This document shows positions 7,861 through 16,155 of a stretch of 44,483 nucleotides of DNA, in pieces. The notes below the pieces were generated by a model. That model saw only the letters and a list, made by a program, of their open reading frames with translations. It ran no database searches and was not told the DNA's origin. Every line of letters starts with the position of its first letter. The first letter of the stretch is position 1. This DNA is from Coriobacteriaceae bacterium (GTDB lineage: Bacteria; Actinomycetota; Coriobacteriia; Coriobacteriales; Eggerthellaceae), in NCBI GenBank assembly GCA_004555335.1, contig SFII01000002.1, positions 1 through 44,483 of the forward strand, written 5' to 3'. Position numbers and translations under genes: made by a program.

Positions 7861-8379
7861 ATGGTTCCAGTCAACGTCTATTCACTCATCATCACCGAAC
7901 CTCCGGCTCCATCCCTGCTTCTGCTCTGCCCCGATGAGGATACCGTCGGCAAGACGCAGATACGCGTCATCCCCATCCTGATCGGCGCAACGGAGGCAGC
8001 CCAGATCGGTGCCGCCCTGAAAGGGGTGCGCATGGAGCGCCCCTCCACCCACGACCTGTTCATGGATGCCCTCACCAACCTGGATACGTTGGTGAGCAGG
8101 GTCGAGATAGACAAGGTAGAAGGGAAATCCTTCTTTTCCACCCTGTTCTTAAGGGAGGAAGGCAGGGAAATAGCACTCGACGCCCGTCCAAGCGATTCGG
8201 TCTCCCTCGCACTCCGGCAAAACGCCCCTATCCTGATCGGCGAGCGCGTGATGGAAGAAACGGCTCACCTGCTATCCGTGAAAGAGAAAGGTGAAGGCGC
8301 CGATTTAGCCGAATTCCATTCCTTCATCGAAGGCATCTCACCCGACGATTTCATCGAAAACGAAGACAAGGGCGAATAG
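7861..8379 (+). CDS. Bifunctional nuclease family protein (BFN/DUF151)
   Basis: A 172-residue protein of the BFN_dom family, whose plant and Thermotoga members have been described as nucleases; its bacterial role is poorly known. The family pattern is visible: VIPILIGATEAAQIGAALKGVRMERPSTHDLFMDAL, then RVEIDKVEGKSFFSTLFL and the signature LDARPSDSVSLALRQNAPI. A short acidic C-terminal tail (about 150-172) follows the domain. AGGAGG precedes the ATG by five bases. It is the only plus-strand gene in the left half of the window, so it points against the fork leaving the origin. It converges on gyrA, sharing the hairpin at 8401-8435. Confidence 0.92.
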   Translation: MVPVNVYSLIITEPPAPSLLLLCPDEDTVGKTQIRVIPILIGATEAAQIGAALKGVRMERPSTHDLFMDALTNLDTLVSRVEIDKVEGKSFFSTLFLREEGREIALDARPSDSVSLALRQNAPILIGERVMEETAHLLSVKEKGEGADLAEFHSFIEGISPDDFIENEDKGE

Positions 8380-8400
8380 GAAGCACCCTGGATGCAAGAA

Positions 8401-8435
8401 CGGGAACCCGCCGAAGCTCGGCAGGTTCCCGTTTT
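8401..8435 (+). terminator. Intrinsic terminator between BFN gene and gyrA (probably bidirectional)
   Basis: The outer stem CGGGAACC/GGTTCCCG and inner stem GCCGA/TCGGC are followed by TTTTCATT on the plus strand. In the opposite direction it is followed by GTTCTT, so it may also stop gyrA transcripts. It lies between two convergent stop codons. Confidence 0.85.
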
Positions 8436-8463
8436 CATTCGATCGCCCCTATGGACGGGTCGG

Positions 8464-10977
8464 TTATTCGGCCTTTGCGCGGGCGGGTACATCTTCGACT
8501 ACGCCGACGGCGGTAACCTTGTCCTTCGCATCCACATTCATCACGCGGACGCCCTGGGTCGCACGGCCCAGTTCGGAGATTCCGCTTGCGGGGGTGCGTA
8601 CCACGACGCCCTCTTCGGAGATGATGATCAGCTGGTCGTCGTCGTTGACCACCTTCATCGCGGCGAGCAGGCCCTTCTTGATGGTCATGGTGATGGTGTA
8701 GACACCCTGGCCGCCGCGATGGTGGCTGGGATATTCGCTCAGCTTGGTGCGCTTACCGTAGCCCTTTTCGGTGATGACGAACAGGTCGCTATCGGGTTTG
8801 GCAATCGCCATATCGAGCACGTGGTCTTCGGCGCCCACGGTCATGCCGCGCACACCGGTGGTATCGCGGCCCATGGAACGGACCTCGCTCTCATTCCAGA
8901 CGATCGCACGGCCGGCACTCGACACCATGACGACGTTCTCTTCGGGCTTGATGCGGCGCACGGCGATCAACTGGTCGTCATCCTTCAGGTTGATGGCGAT
9001 CATGCCCTCTTCACGCTGGCGGTCGTAGAGCTTCATGGAGGTCTTCTTCACCATGCCGTTCGCGGTTGCGAACAGCAGGTATTCGTCTTCGGGGAATTCC
9101 TTGGTTGCGATAACCGCGGAAACACGCTCGCCGGCGGAAAGGCGCAGGTAGTTGACGATTGCCGACCCGCGGGCATGGCGGCCTGCCTCGGGAAGCTCGT
9201 AGACCTTCTTGCGGTAAACCTTGCCCTTGGTGGTGAAGAAGAGCATGTACGCATGCGTCGACGCCACGAACAGATGCTCGACGAAATCGTTTTCCTTCAG
9301 GTTCACGCCCTGCATGCCCTTACCGCCGCGCTTCTGCTGGCGATAGGTGGAAAGGGAAATGCGCTTGACGTATCCGGACTTGGTGATGGTAACAACCATG
9401 TCGTCTTCCGCGATCAGGTCCTCGATGCTGATATCGTCGGCTTCCGAATCGGTGATGCGGGTACGGCGCTCGTTAGCGAACTTCTTCTTGATTTCCTGGA
9501 GTTCTTCCTTGATGATCGCGCGGACCAGATTCTCATCCTGCAGCACACGGTTGTAGTACTCGATCTTCTCCTCGAGCTCCTTCAACTCGCCCGCGAGCTT
9601 GTCGTACTCCAAGCCAGTCAGACGGCGCAGGCGCATTTCCAAGATCGCATTCGACTGGGCCTCGGAAAGCCCGAAGCGATCCATCAGGCGGGTGCGCGCC
9701 TCGGCGTCGGTGCGGGAGGAGCGGATGATCTGGATGACCTCGTCGATGTTGTCGAGGGCGATGAGCAGGCCGCGCACGATATGGGCGCGCTCCTCGGCCT
9801 TGCGCAGGTCGTATCGGGTCCTGCGCACGATGACCTCTTCCTGATGCTTGATGTAGTAGAAGAGGATCTCCTTCAGGGAAAGCGTGCGGGGCACACCGTC
9901 GACCAGGGCGACCATATTGCAGCCGAAACCCGTGCGCAGATGGGTGTGCTTGAACAGCTTCTTCACCACCACCTGGGGAATGGCATCCTTCTTGAGCTCG
10001 ATGATGATGTCGATGCCATGGCGATCGGCGCCGTCGTGGACGTTCGAGATCTCGGGGAGCTTCTTGTCGCGGATAAGCTCGCCGATCTTCTCGAGCTGCT
10101 TGTTTCGATTGACGCCGTAGGGGATTTCCTTGATGACGATGCTCTGTCGGCCGTTCTTCTTCTCGACGATCTCGTACTTGGACTCGACGGTCAGGGAACC
10201 GCGGCCCGTGTTGTACGCATCGACGATGCCCTTGCGGCCACGGATGATGCCGCCTGTGGGGAAGTCGGGACCGGGCATGACCTTCATCAGCTCTTCGGTG
10301 GTCACATCCGGGTTGTCGAGCATCAGACAGGTTGCATCCACCACTTCGCCCAGGTTGTGCGGCGGGATGTTGGTCGCCATACCGACCGCGATGCCCTGGG
10401 ATCCGTTGACGAGCAGGTTCGGGAAGCGGGAGGGGAGCACCTTGGGCTCGCGCAGGCTCTCGTCGTAATTGGGCTGCCAATCGACGGTTTCCTTGTCGAG
10501 ATCGCGCAGAAGCTCCATGGCGGCGCGGTCCAGGCGTGCCTCGGTATAACGCATCGCAGCCGCCGAGTCGCCGTCGATGGATCCGAAGTTACCATGGCCG
10601 TCCACCAGGGGCACCCTCATGCTGAAGGGCTGTGCGAGGCGGACCATGGCGTCGTACACGGCGGAGTCGCCATGGGGATGGTACTTGCCGATAACGTCGC
10701 CGACGGTACGCGCCGACTTGGAATGGGGACGATTGGGGGTGATGCCGCTTTCATTCATCGCATACAGGATGCGGCGATGAACCGGCTTCAGGCCGTCACG
10801 GACATCGGGAAGGGCGCGGGAAACGATGACGCTCATCGAATATTCGATGAATGACGTCTTCATCTGGAAGCTCATATCGGTCGGACGGATGCTTGCCGCT
10901 ACCCCTTCGGCGCTGAAATCGGCATCGCCGGAGGCGGCTGCATCGTCGAATTCGTTGTTATAGGTATCGTCTGCCAC
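8464..10977 (-). CDS. gyrA: DNA gyrase subunit A
   Basis: The GyrA subunit cuts and rejoins DNA in the A2B2 gyrase, which introduces negative supercoils ahead of forks. The 837 residues start with an acidic extension of about 30. Next comes the winged-helix breakage domain with the catalytic Tyr144 in AAMRYTEARLD, the coiled coil, and a beta-pinwheel C-terminal domain containing the GyrA-box-like RQQKRGGKG. In the quinolone-determining region the sequence HPHGDSAVYD keeps Ser105 and Asp109, the usual susceptible residues. The start is GTG, with GAGGAG seven bases upstream. gyrB ends 43 bp upstream on the same strand, so gyrB-gyrA form an operon. Length and motifs look intact. Confidence 0.99.
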   Translation of the reverse strand: MADDTYNNEFDDAAASGDADFSAEGVAASIRPTDMSFQMKTSFIEYSMSVIVSRALPDVRDGLKPVHRRILYAMNESGITPNRPHSKSARTVGDVIGKYHPHGDSAVYDAMVRLAQPFSMRVPLVDGHGNFGSIDGDSAAAMRYTEARLDRAAMELLRDLDKETVDWQPNYDESLREPKVLPSRFPNLLVNGSQGIAVGMATNIPPHNLGEVVDATCLMLDNPDVTTEELMKVMPGPDFPTGGIIRGRKGIVDAYNTGRGSLTVESKYEIVEKKNGRQSIVIKEIPYGVNRNKQLEKIGELIRDKKLPEISNVHDGADRHGIDIIIELKKDAIPQVVVKKLFKHTHLRTGFGCNMVALVDGVPRTLSLKEILFYYIKHQEEVIVRRTRYDLRKAEERAHIVRGLLIALDNIDEVIQIIRSSRTDAEARTRLMDRFGLSEAQSNAILEMRLRRLTGLEYDKLAGELKELEEKIEYYNRVLQDENLVRAIIKEELQEIKKKFANERRTRITDSEADDISIEDLIAEDDMVVTITKSGYVKRISLSTYRQQKRGGKGMQGVNLKENDFVEHLFVASTHAYMLFFTTKGKVYRKKVYELPEAGRHARGSAIVNYLRLSAGERVSAVIATKEFPEDEYLLFATANGMVKKTSMKLYDRQREEGMIAINLKDDDQLIAVRRIKPEENVVMVSSAGRAIVWNESEVRSMGRDTTGVRGMTVGAEDHVLDMAIAKPDSDLFVITEKGYGKRTKLSEYPSHHRGGQGVYTITMTIKKGLLAAMKVVNDDDQLIIISEEGVVVRTPASGISELGRATQGVRVMNVDAKDKVTAVGVVEDVPARAKAE

Positions 10978-11020
10978 TGCTTATCTCCTCTGCAGTACGT
11001 TTACGGATAAGCCTTGCGGC

Positions 11021-12955
11021 TTAGATGTCCAGGAAGCGGACGTCGCGGGCATGCTTCTGGATGAAGTCCTTACGCGGTTCGACCTGATCGCCCATGAGAT
11101 CGGTGACGATGCGCTCGGCTTCGGCGGCATCCTCGATGCTGACCTGGAGCATGATTCGTCCCGAAGGCTCCATGGTGGTTTCCCACAACTGCTCGGGGTC
11201 CATCTCGCCCAGGCCTTTATAGCGCTGGATAGTGGGCTTCTTATCCTCGGGATAGTTCTTCATCTCCTCCGCAAGCGCGGCATCGTCGAAGAGGTATTTG
11301 ATCTTCTTTCCCTGCTTCACGCCGTAGAGCGGGGGCTGGGCGATGTAGATATACCCGCGATTGATCAGTTCCGGCATGTAGCGGTAGAAGAAGGTCAGCA
11401 GCAGGATGCGGATATGGGCGCCGTCGACGTCGGCATCGGTCATGATGATGATGCGGTGGTAACGTGCCTTGTCGGCATCGAAGTCGTCGCCGATATTCGT
11501 TCCGATAGCAGTGATCAGGGAACTGATGGTGTCACTCGACAGGGAGCGGTGAAGGCCTGCGCGCTCGACGTTCAGGATCTTGCCGCGCAAGGGCAGGATC
11601 GCCTGGTACTTTCGGTCGCGCGCCTGCTTCGCCGAGCCGCCTGCCGAGTCGCCCTCGACGATGAACATCTCGGATTCTGCAGGGTTCTTGCTGCTGCAGT
11701 CCGCAAGCTTTCCGGGAAGGGCGAAGGAGTCGAGCACGCCCTTGCGGCGCGTCATCTCCCTGGCGCGGCGCGCGGCCTCGCGTGCCTTCAGCGCCTGGGA
11801 GGCCTTGCCGATGATTCGGCCCGCCGGGGTGGGATTCTCCTCCAGGTATTCGCCTAGGCCCTGGATGACCGCACCCGACACCAGGCCGCGGATTTCGGAA
11901 TTACCCAGCTTGGTCTTCGTCTGGCCCTCGAACTGCGGATCGTGCAGCTTGACGGAGATGATGGCAGCCAGGCCCTCGCGGCAGTCATCGCCGGTCAGGT
12001 TGCTGTCCTTTTCCTTCAGCTTGCCCTTCGAACGCGCGTAATCGTTGATGGTCCTGGTCACAGCCTGCTTGAAGCCGTCGAGATGCATGCCGCCTTCGAT
12101 GGTATTGATGTTGTTCGCGAACGACAGCACGGAATTGGTGGAATAGGAGGAAGTCCACTGCATCGCCACCTCGACCGTGCCGGCTTCGCTTTCGGCCTCG
12201 AAGTAGACGGGGCGGGGATTCAGGATCTCCTTGCCCGCGGTCAGGTATTTCACGAAGTCGACGATACCGCCGGCGTACTGGAAGGTTTCGGACTTGGGCT
12301 TCCCCTCCTCGTCGATGTCGCGCTCGTCGATGAGGGTGATCTTCAGGCCCTTGTTCAAAAACGACATCTCGCGGAAACGGGTTGCAAGGATGGAATAGTC
12401 GAACACCGTGGTCTCGGTGAAGATCTCGGGGTCGGGCCAGAACGAGATGGTGGTTCCGGAAACCTTCGACTCCCCGACCTTGGTGAGCTTCTTCGTGGTC
12501 TTACCCTGGGAGAATTCCATTTCGTAGATATTGCCGTCTCGGCATACCTGCGCAACAAGCTTCGTGGAAAGCGCATTGACGACCGAGACGCCCACGCCAT
12601 GGAGACCGCCCGACACCTTGTATCCGTCGCCGCCGAACTTACCGCCTGCATGCAGGATGGTGAGTACGACCTCGACAGTGGGGATCTTTTCCTTGGGATG
12701 CTTATCGACGGGGATACCGCGACCGTTGTCCCAAACGGTGATCGAGTTGTCTTCGCGGATCCAAACCTTGATTTCGCTGCAGTAACCCGCAAGCGCCTCG
12801 TCGACGGAGTTGTCGACAACCTCGTACACGAGATGATGGAGGCCGCGGGAGCTGGTGGAGCCGATGTACATGCCGGGACGCATGCGGACCGGTTCGAGAC
12901 CTTCCAGAACCTGGATGTCCTCGCCAGAATAATGACTGGGCTTAGTTTCTGCCAC
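11021..12955 (-). CDS. gyrB: DNA gyrase subunit B
   Basis: GyrB is the ATPase subunit of gyrase. The 644-residue protein has the GHKL ATPase domain (EVVDNSVDEALAG, DNGRGIPVD, GLHGVGVSVVNALS), the transducer domain and the TOPRIM region with EGDSAGGSAKQARDRKYQAILPLRGK and the metal-binding DADVDGAHI. It ends in the usual KHARDVRFLDI. I chose the GTG at 12955 because AAGGAG stands seven bases before it and the protein then starts at the normal place. A longer frame to 13027 would add 24 residues with no ribosome site. It precedes gyrA by 43 bp and follows dciA after about 150 non-coding bases that probably hold its promoter. Confidence 0.98.
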   Translation of the reverse strand: MAETKPSHYSGEDIQVLEGLEPVRMRPGMYIGSTSSRGLHHLVYEVVDNSVDEALAGYCSEIKVWIREDNSITVWDNGRGIPVDKHPKEKIPTVEVVLTILHAGGKFGGDGYKVSGGLHGVGVSVVNALSTKLVAQVCRDGNIYEMEFSQGKTTKKLTKVGESKVSGTTISFWPDPEIFTETTVFDYSILATRFREMSFLNKGLKITLIDERDIDEEGKPKSETFQYAGGIVDFVKYLTAGKEILNPRPVYFEAESEAGTVEVAMQWTSSYSTNSVLSFANNINTIEGGMHLDGFKQAVTRTINDYARSKGKLKEKDSNLTGDDCREGLAAIISVKLHDPQFEGQTKTKLGNSEIRGLVSGAVIQGLGEYLEENPTPAGRIIGKASQALKAREAARRAREMTRRKGVLDSFALPGKLADCSSKNPAESEMFIVEGDSAGGSAKQARDRKYQAILPLRGKILNVERAGLHRSLSSDTISSLITAIGTNIGDDFDADKARYHRIIIMTDADVDGAHIRILLLTFFYRYMPELINRGYIYIAQPPLYGVKQGKKIKYLFDDAALAEEMKNYPEDKKPTIQRYKGLGEMDPEQLWETTMEPSGRIMLQVSIEDAAEAERIVTDLMGDQVEPRKDFIQKHARDVRFLDI

Positions 12956-13109
12956 GCCTTGCTCCTTAGTGCTTCGATAACGTGTGGGCCCGCCTTGGAA
13001 ACAGGCCAGCTTGCTATGATACCACAACAGGATGCTTAATGTCGTTTTTCACGCGTTTGAAGCCATTGTGAGCGCTTCTGAGACTGTCTTACGGTTTTCT
13101 ATGGGAAAG

Positions 13110-13619
13110 TTAACGTTTTTCTGATTTCTTCCACCGCATATCGGAAATCATCGCTTTCTCGAAAGCCTTCCTCAGCCGTTCGTCGGGAATCGCGGACGCC
13201 GTGCAGGCGATTTGGGCCTCTTCCTCGGAGGTAAGCTGTGCACACGGTTCGGGCGCGCAGGGCCCATGCGCGGGCCCGGCGAAGGGGTGCTGGTCCTTAT
13301 AATGACCGCGGGATACGTGGATGAGGAAATCATCGATCGCCTCGCCGTATTCCTCGAGGCAGCGCCACTTGATGATCTCCCTTTGGGCATTCAACTCCGC
13401 TGCGAAGATGCTGTCGTCCACATAAACATGCATCTCGCGACGGCCATCCTTATCGAAGACGAAGACGCTGTTCGTGTGATCGAGGAACATCTGGCTCACC
13501 AAGCCGCGCCACATGCGCCTGACTGTTTCGACCCTGCGGGCTTTTTTCAACTGAGCAAGATCGGCACCGGGGATTTTGGCGACCGATTCATCGAAGATAG
13601 CGGAAAGCTTCATCGCCAC
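13110..13619 (-). CDS. dciA: DciA-like DUF721 protein (probable replicative helicase loader)
   Basis: A 169-residue member of the DUF721/DciA family. In bacteria lacking DnaC/DnaI, DciA is associated with loading the replicative helicase DnaB at the origin. The family core is seen at about 25-105: RRVETVRRMWRGLV, HTNSVFVF, REMHVYVDDSIFAAELNAQREII. A Cys- and Pro-containing variable stretch and a helical basic tail (ending MRWKKSEKR) follow. Two starts are possible, GTG at 13619 and ATG at 13613; both follow AGGAGGAGG. The start overlaps the end of recF by about 30 bp, which implies coupled translation. The recF-dciA-gyrB order is typical of Actinomycetota. The identification rests on family pattern plus position. 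Confidence 0.85.
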   Translation of the reverse strand: MAMKLSAIFDESVAKIPGADLAQLKKARRVETVRRMWRGLVSQMFLDHTNSVFVFDKDGRREMHVYVDDSIFAAELNAQREIIKWRCLEEYGEAIDDFLIHVSRGHYKDQHPFAGPAHGPCAPEPCAQLTSEEEAQIACTASAIPDERLRKAFEKAMISDMRWKKSEKR

Positions 13620-14793
13620 ACACCTCCTCCTGATCCAGATTCACGATCCTCGCCTGCTCGCGGACTTCCCGGCTCAGGCATTCCGCATTCGTCGTCGTGA
13701 TGAAAGTCTGCAAGTCGTTCGAGATGAATCCCATGAAGTACCTTCGCCTTACCTCATCGAGCTCGCTCAGCACGTCATCGAGCAGCAACACCGGGCGCTG
13801 ATCGAGGGTACGGTCGATGACCGCGGCCTCGGCGAGCTTGAAGGCGAGCACGATCGAGCGCTGCTGGCCCTGGCTGGAAAAATGGAGGGCGTCGCGGCCA
13901 TCGAGCATGAAGGCGAGCTTGTCGGCATGGGGCCCGACCACGGTCTTCCCGCGGGCGCGCTCTTCCCCGCGACGGCTCGCGAGCGAACGCTGCAGGGCAC
14001 GAGCGCATTCATGCTTGTCGAACCCGAACGTATCCGGCAGGCCGGCGACACCGTCGACACCCTGCAACCATGAGGGAAGGTATCGCACACCCAGGGTTTC
14101 TGCACCACCGGAGATGTCGCGGTAATAATCCCCGAAGGCGGGTTGCATCTTCCCGATGATATGGAGCCTATAGGAAACCAGCTGAGCCGCCACCAGCACA
14201 AGCACGTCGTCGATGCTTTCGATGTAGGCATCGGGGGCGCCGTCCTTGAGGGCGCGGTTGCGCTGGCGGATGAGCTTGGCGTAATCGGACTTGACCGCAT
14301 AGAAGTTCTTCGAGAGCTGGGTGCCCAGGGCATCCACCGCTTCCCGCCGATTCGAATCGGGACCCTTCACAAGATTCAAGTCGTCCGGGCTGAAGGAAAC
14401 CGCAGGGAGCAGCCCCTTCAGGTCCTGGACCCTCTTCGATTTCCCATTCAGGGAATAAACCCGCTTGCCCTCGCGAAGCGAAAGCGACATCTCGAGCGAT
14501 CTGCCTGCCCCCGAAAGCCCGGCATCCACGCATGCCGCAGGGCTCTCCCACCTGATCATCTGGGAATACTGGTTCGTGCGGAAGGAGCGCAGCGCCGTCA
14601 TCATCTGGATGGCCTCGATGACGCTGGTCTTGCCGACGGCATTCGGGCCTACCAGGATGGTGAGGGGTCCGATTCCGCGCATGCTGAATTCCCGGAAATT
14701 CCGGAAATCCCGAAGGTCGATCGATTCAACCCTCAAATCGCGGCCCGATTCCGCTTGGGAGGCCGCCCTATCATCTTTGAAACCGGTTTCCAT
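13588..14793 (-). CDS. recF: DNA replication and repair protein RecF
   Basis: RecF is an SMC-like ATPase that, with RecO and RecR, loads RecA at gaps. The 401-residue protein has Walker A GPNAVGKT (49-56), the ABC signature SSQGQQRS and Walker B LLLDDVLSELD, all at normal spacing. The N-terminus carries about 20 extra residues (METGFKDDRAASQAESGRDL) before the usual RVESIDLRDFRNF. The ATG at 14793 lies 20 bp downstream of the dnaN stop and lacks a close Shine-Dalgarno (AAGGGG is about 18 bases away), so coupling to dnaN or a different start is possible. It overlaps dciA at its 3' end. The gene order dnaA-dnaN-recF-dciA-gyrB-gyrA is the classic origin operon arrangement. Confidence 0.97.
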   Translation of the reverse strand: METGFKDDRAASQAESGRDLRVESIDLRDFRNFREFSMRGIGPLTILVGPNAVGKTSVIEAIQMMTALRSFRTNQYSQMIRWESPAACVDAGLSGAGRSLEMSLSLREGKRVYSLNGKSKRVQDLKGLLPAVSFSPDDLNLVKGPDSNRREAVDALGTQLSKNFYAVKSDYAKLIRQRNRALKDGAPDAYIESIDDVLVLVAAQLVSYRLHIIGKMQPAFGDYYRDISGGAETLGVRYLPSWLQGVDGVAGLPDTFGFDKHECARALQRSLASRRGEERARGKTVVGPHADKLAFMLDGRDALHFSSQGQQRSIVLAFKLAEAAVIDRTLDQRPVLLLDDVLSELDEVRRRYFMGFISNDLQTFITTTNAECLSREVREQARIVNLDQEEVCGDEAFRYLR

Positions 14794-14813
14794 GGCGATT
14801 CGGGCAAATCCCC

Positions 14814-15935
14814 TTACGAGAGCCTGATGGGCATGATCACGTAGGCGAAGCGTTCCCCTCCGACTGTAGCGGGCTCGTAATAAGCCTGGTTTTTCAGGAT
14901 GCCGGGACGCACGGAGCTCTGCAGCTCGAGCACGATCTCGTTCGAGGGGGCGCAGGCAAGGCCGTCCACGACATATGCGGGATTGAAGCCGATCACCACA
15001 TCCTCGCCATCGATACCGCTCGCAAGCGTCTCGCTCGCCGCGCCCACATCCTGGCTGGATGCGGAAAGCTGGGTGGTCTGCGAAGCGCCGTTCACATCGA
15101 ACCTGACGGGATTGGTCTTATCGTTCATGAGGGAGATACGGCGAACCGCCTCGGAAAGCTCTTTGCAGTCGAAGGTGACGCGGGTATTGCACGCCTCCGG
15201 CAGCAACTGCATGTAAGGCGGGAAATTGCCCTCGATCCTGCGGTTGACGAAGGTGGTATCGCCGCAATGGATGATGACCTGGTTTTCCGCGATTTCGAAG
15301 TCGATATCCTGCTCACCCGCGCTCATGCCGGCAACGTTGGCCAAAAAGGCACCGGCAACGACCGCCTTGAATTCGCCGCCAGGGTTTTCCAAGCGGGTTT
15401 CGGCGAAGGCGAGGCGATAGGAGTCGGTGGCGACCATCCTGAGGAGATCGCCTTGAGCCTCGACGAGGACGCCGGTCAGGATTGCGCGCGATTCGTCCTT
15501 CGACGCGGACTTGCTCACGCGCTTGGCCATATCGGAGAAGATAGGGAAGGGGATACGGGCGCTCGTCTCGGGGGAAACCTCGGGGAATCCGGGGAAGTCC
15601 TCGGGCAACATGGTCCGGATGCTGAAAGACGAGGTCTCGCAGAGGATGGTTGCCTGCTCTTCGCTTGCCTCGATATGGATGGCGGAATCGGGAAGGCTCT
15701 TCACGATATCGAGGATGAGCTTCGAGGGAACGACCGTCGATCCTTCCTCTTCCACCAGTGCGGCGACTTTGCATCTGATGGAAAGATCCAGATTGGTTGC
15801 CTCAAGCACAACATCGGTTCCCGAAGCAGTGATCAGGATGCCGGAAAGGACCGGGAGGGTGGATCGGGCGGATGCGCCCTTCGAAACGATTCCCAATGCA
15901 TAGGCCAATTCCGATTGGTTGATGCTGAACTTCAT
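14814..15935 (-). CDS. dnaN: DNA polymerase III beta sliding clamp
   Basis: The ring-shaped clamp that tethers the replicative polymerase and other partners to DNA. At 373 residues it has the normal length, with three repeated clamp domains. Seen motifs include the start MKFSINQSELAYAL, the central TDSYRLAF that helps form the hydrophobic partner pocket, the loop NRRIEGNFPPYMQLLP, and the C-terminal YVIMPIRLS that closes the pocket. AAAGGATTCGGAT before the ATG supplies the ribosome site. The gene is 220 bp downstream of dnaA, with an AT-rich, DnaA-box-bearing gap between, and 20 bp upstream of recF. It may share transcripts with dnaA but has room for its own promoter. Confidence 0.98.
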   Translation of the reverse strand: MKFSINQSELAYALGIVSKGASARSTLPVLSGILITASGTDVVLEATNLDLSIRCKVAALVEEEGSTVVPSKLILDIVKSLPDSAIHIEASEEQATILCETSSFSIRTMLPEDFPGFPEVSPETSARIPFPIFSDMAKRVSKSASKDESRAILTGVLVEAQGDLLRMVATDSYRLAFAETRLENPGGEFKAVVAGAFLANVAGMSAGEQDIDFEIAENQVIIHCGDTTFVNRRIEGNFPPYMQLLPEACNTRVTFDCKELSEAVRRISLMNDKTNPVRFDVNGASQTTQLSASSQDVGAASETLASGIDGEDVVIGFNPAYVVDGLACAPSNEIVLELQSSVRPGILKNQAYYEPATVGGERFAYVIMPIRLS

Positions 15936-16155
15936 ATCCGAATCCTTTTCTAATAATTAATTACTAGGTAATAACAATAATAAGTTCGGTGGATTAGTGG
16001 AAAAAGCAACGAAACACCAGTTCAAGCCTTGTTTTTGATGGTGTGGAAAACATTGGTAACCTGTGTGTGGAATCCACCTCGTTTATCGCTTTGGTTATCT
16101 TTCCAACGAAAGTGCGGGTTTTCCACCATGCCTCCCCCTCTTTTGAGCGGGTTTT
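15936..16155. promoter_or_regulatory. dnaA-dnaN intergenic region with DnaA boxes and AT-rich stretch
   Basis: This 220-bp gap contains one good DnaA box, TGTGGAAAA at 16042-16050 (TTTTCCACA on the other strand). It also holds a near-box TTTTCCACC at 16119-16127, a partial GTGTGGAAT around 16064, and a very AT-rich run at about 15950-15985 that could unwind easily. Similar dnaA-dnaN gaps form part of a bipartite origin in some bacteria. It also carries the dnaN leader. Confidence 0.6.

Noticed and set aside
8392..10854. An 820-codon open frame opposite gyrA
   Set aside because: It is rich in His, Asp and Leu as expected for an antisense shadow of a GC-rich gene, with no family match.
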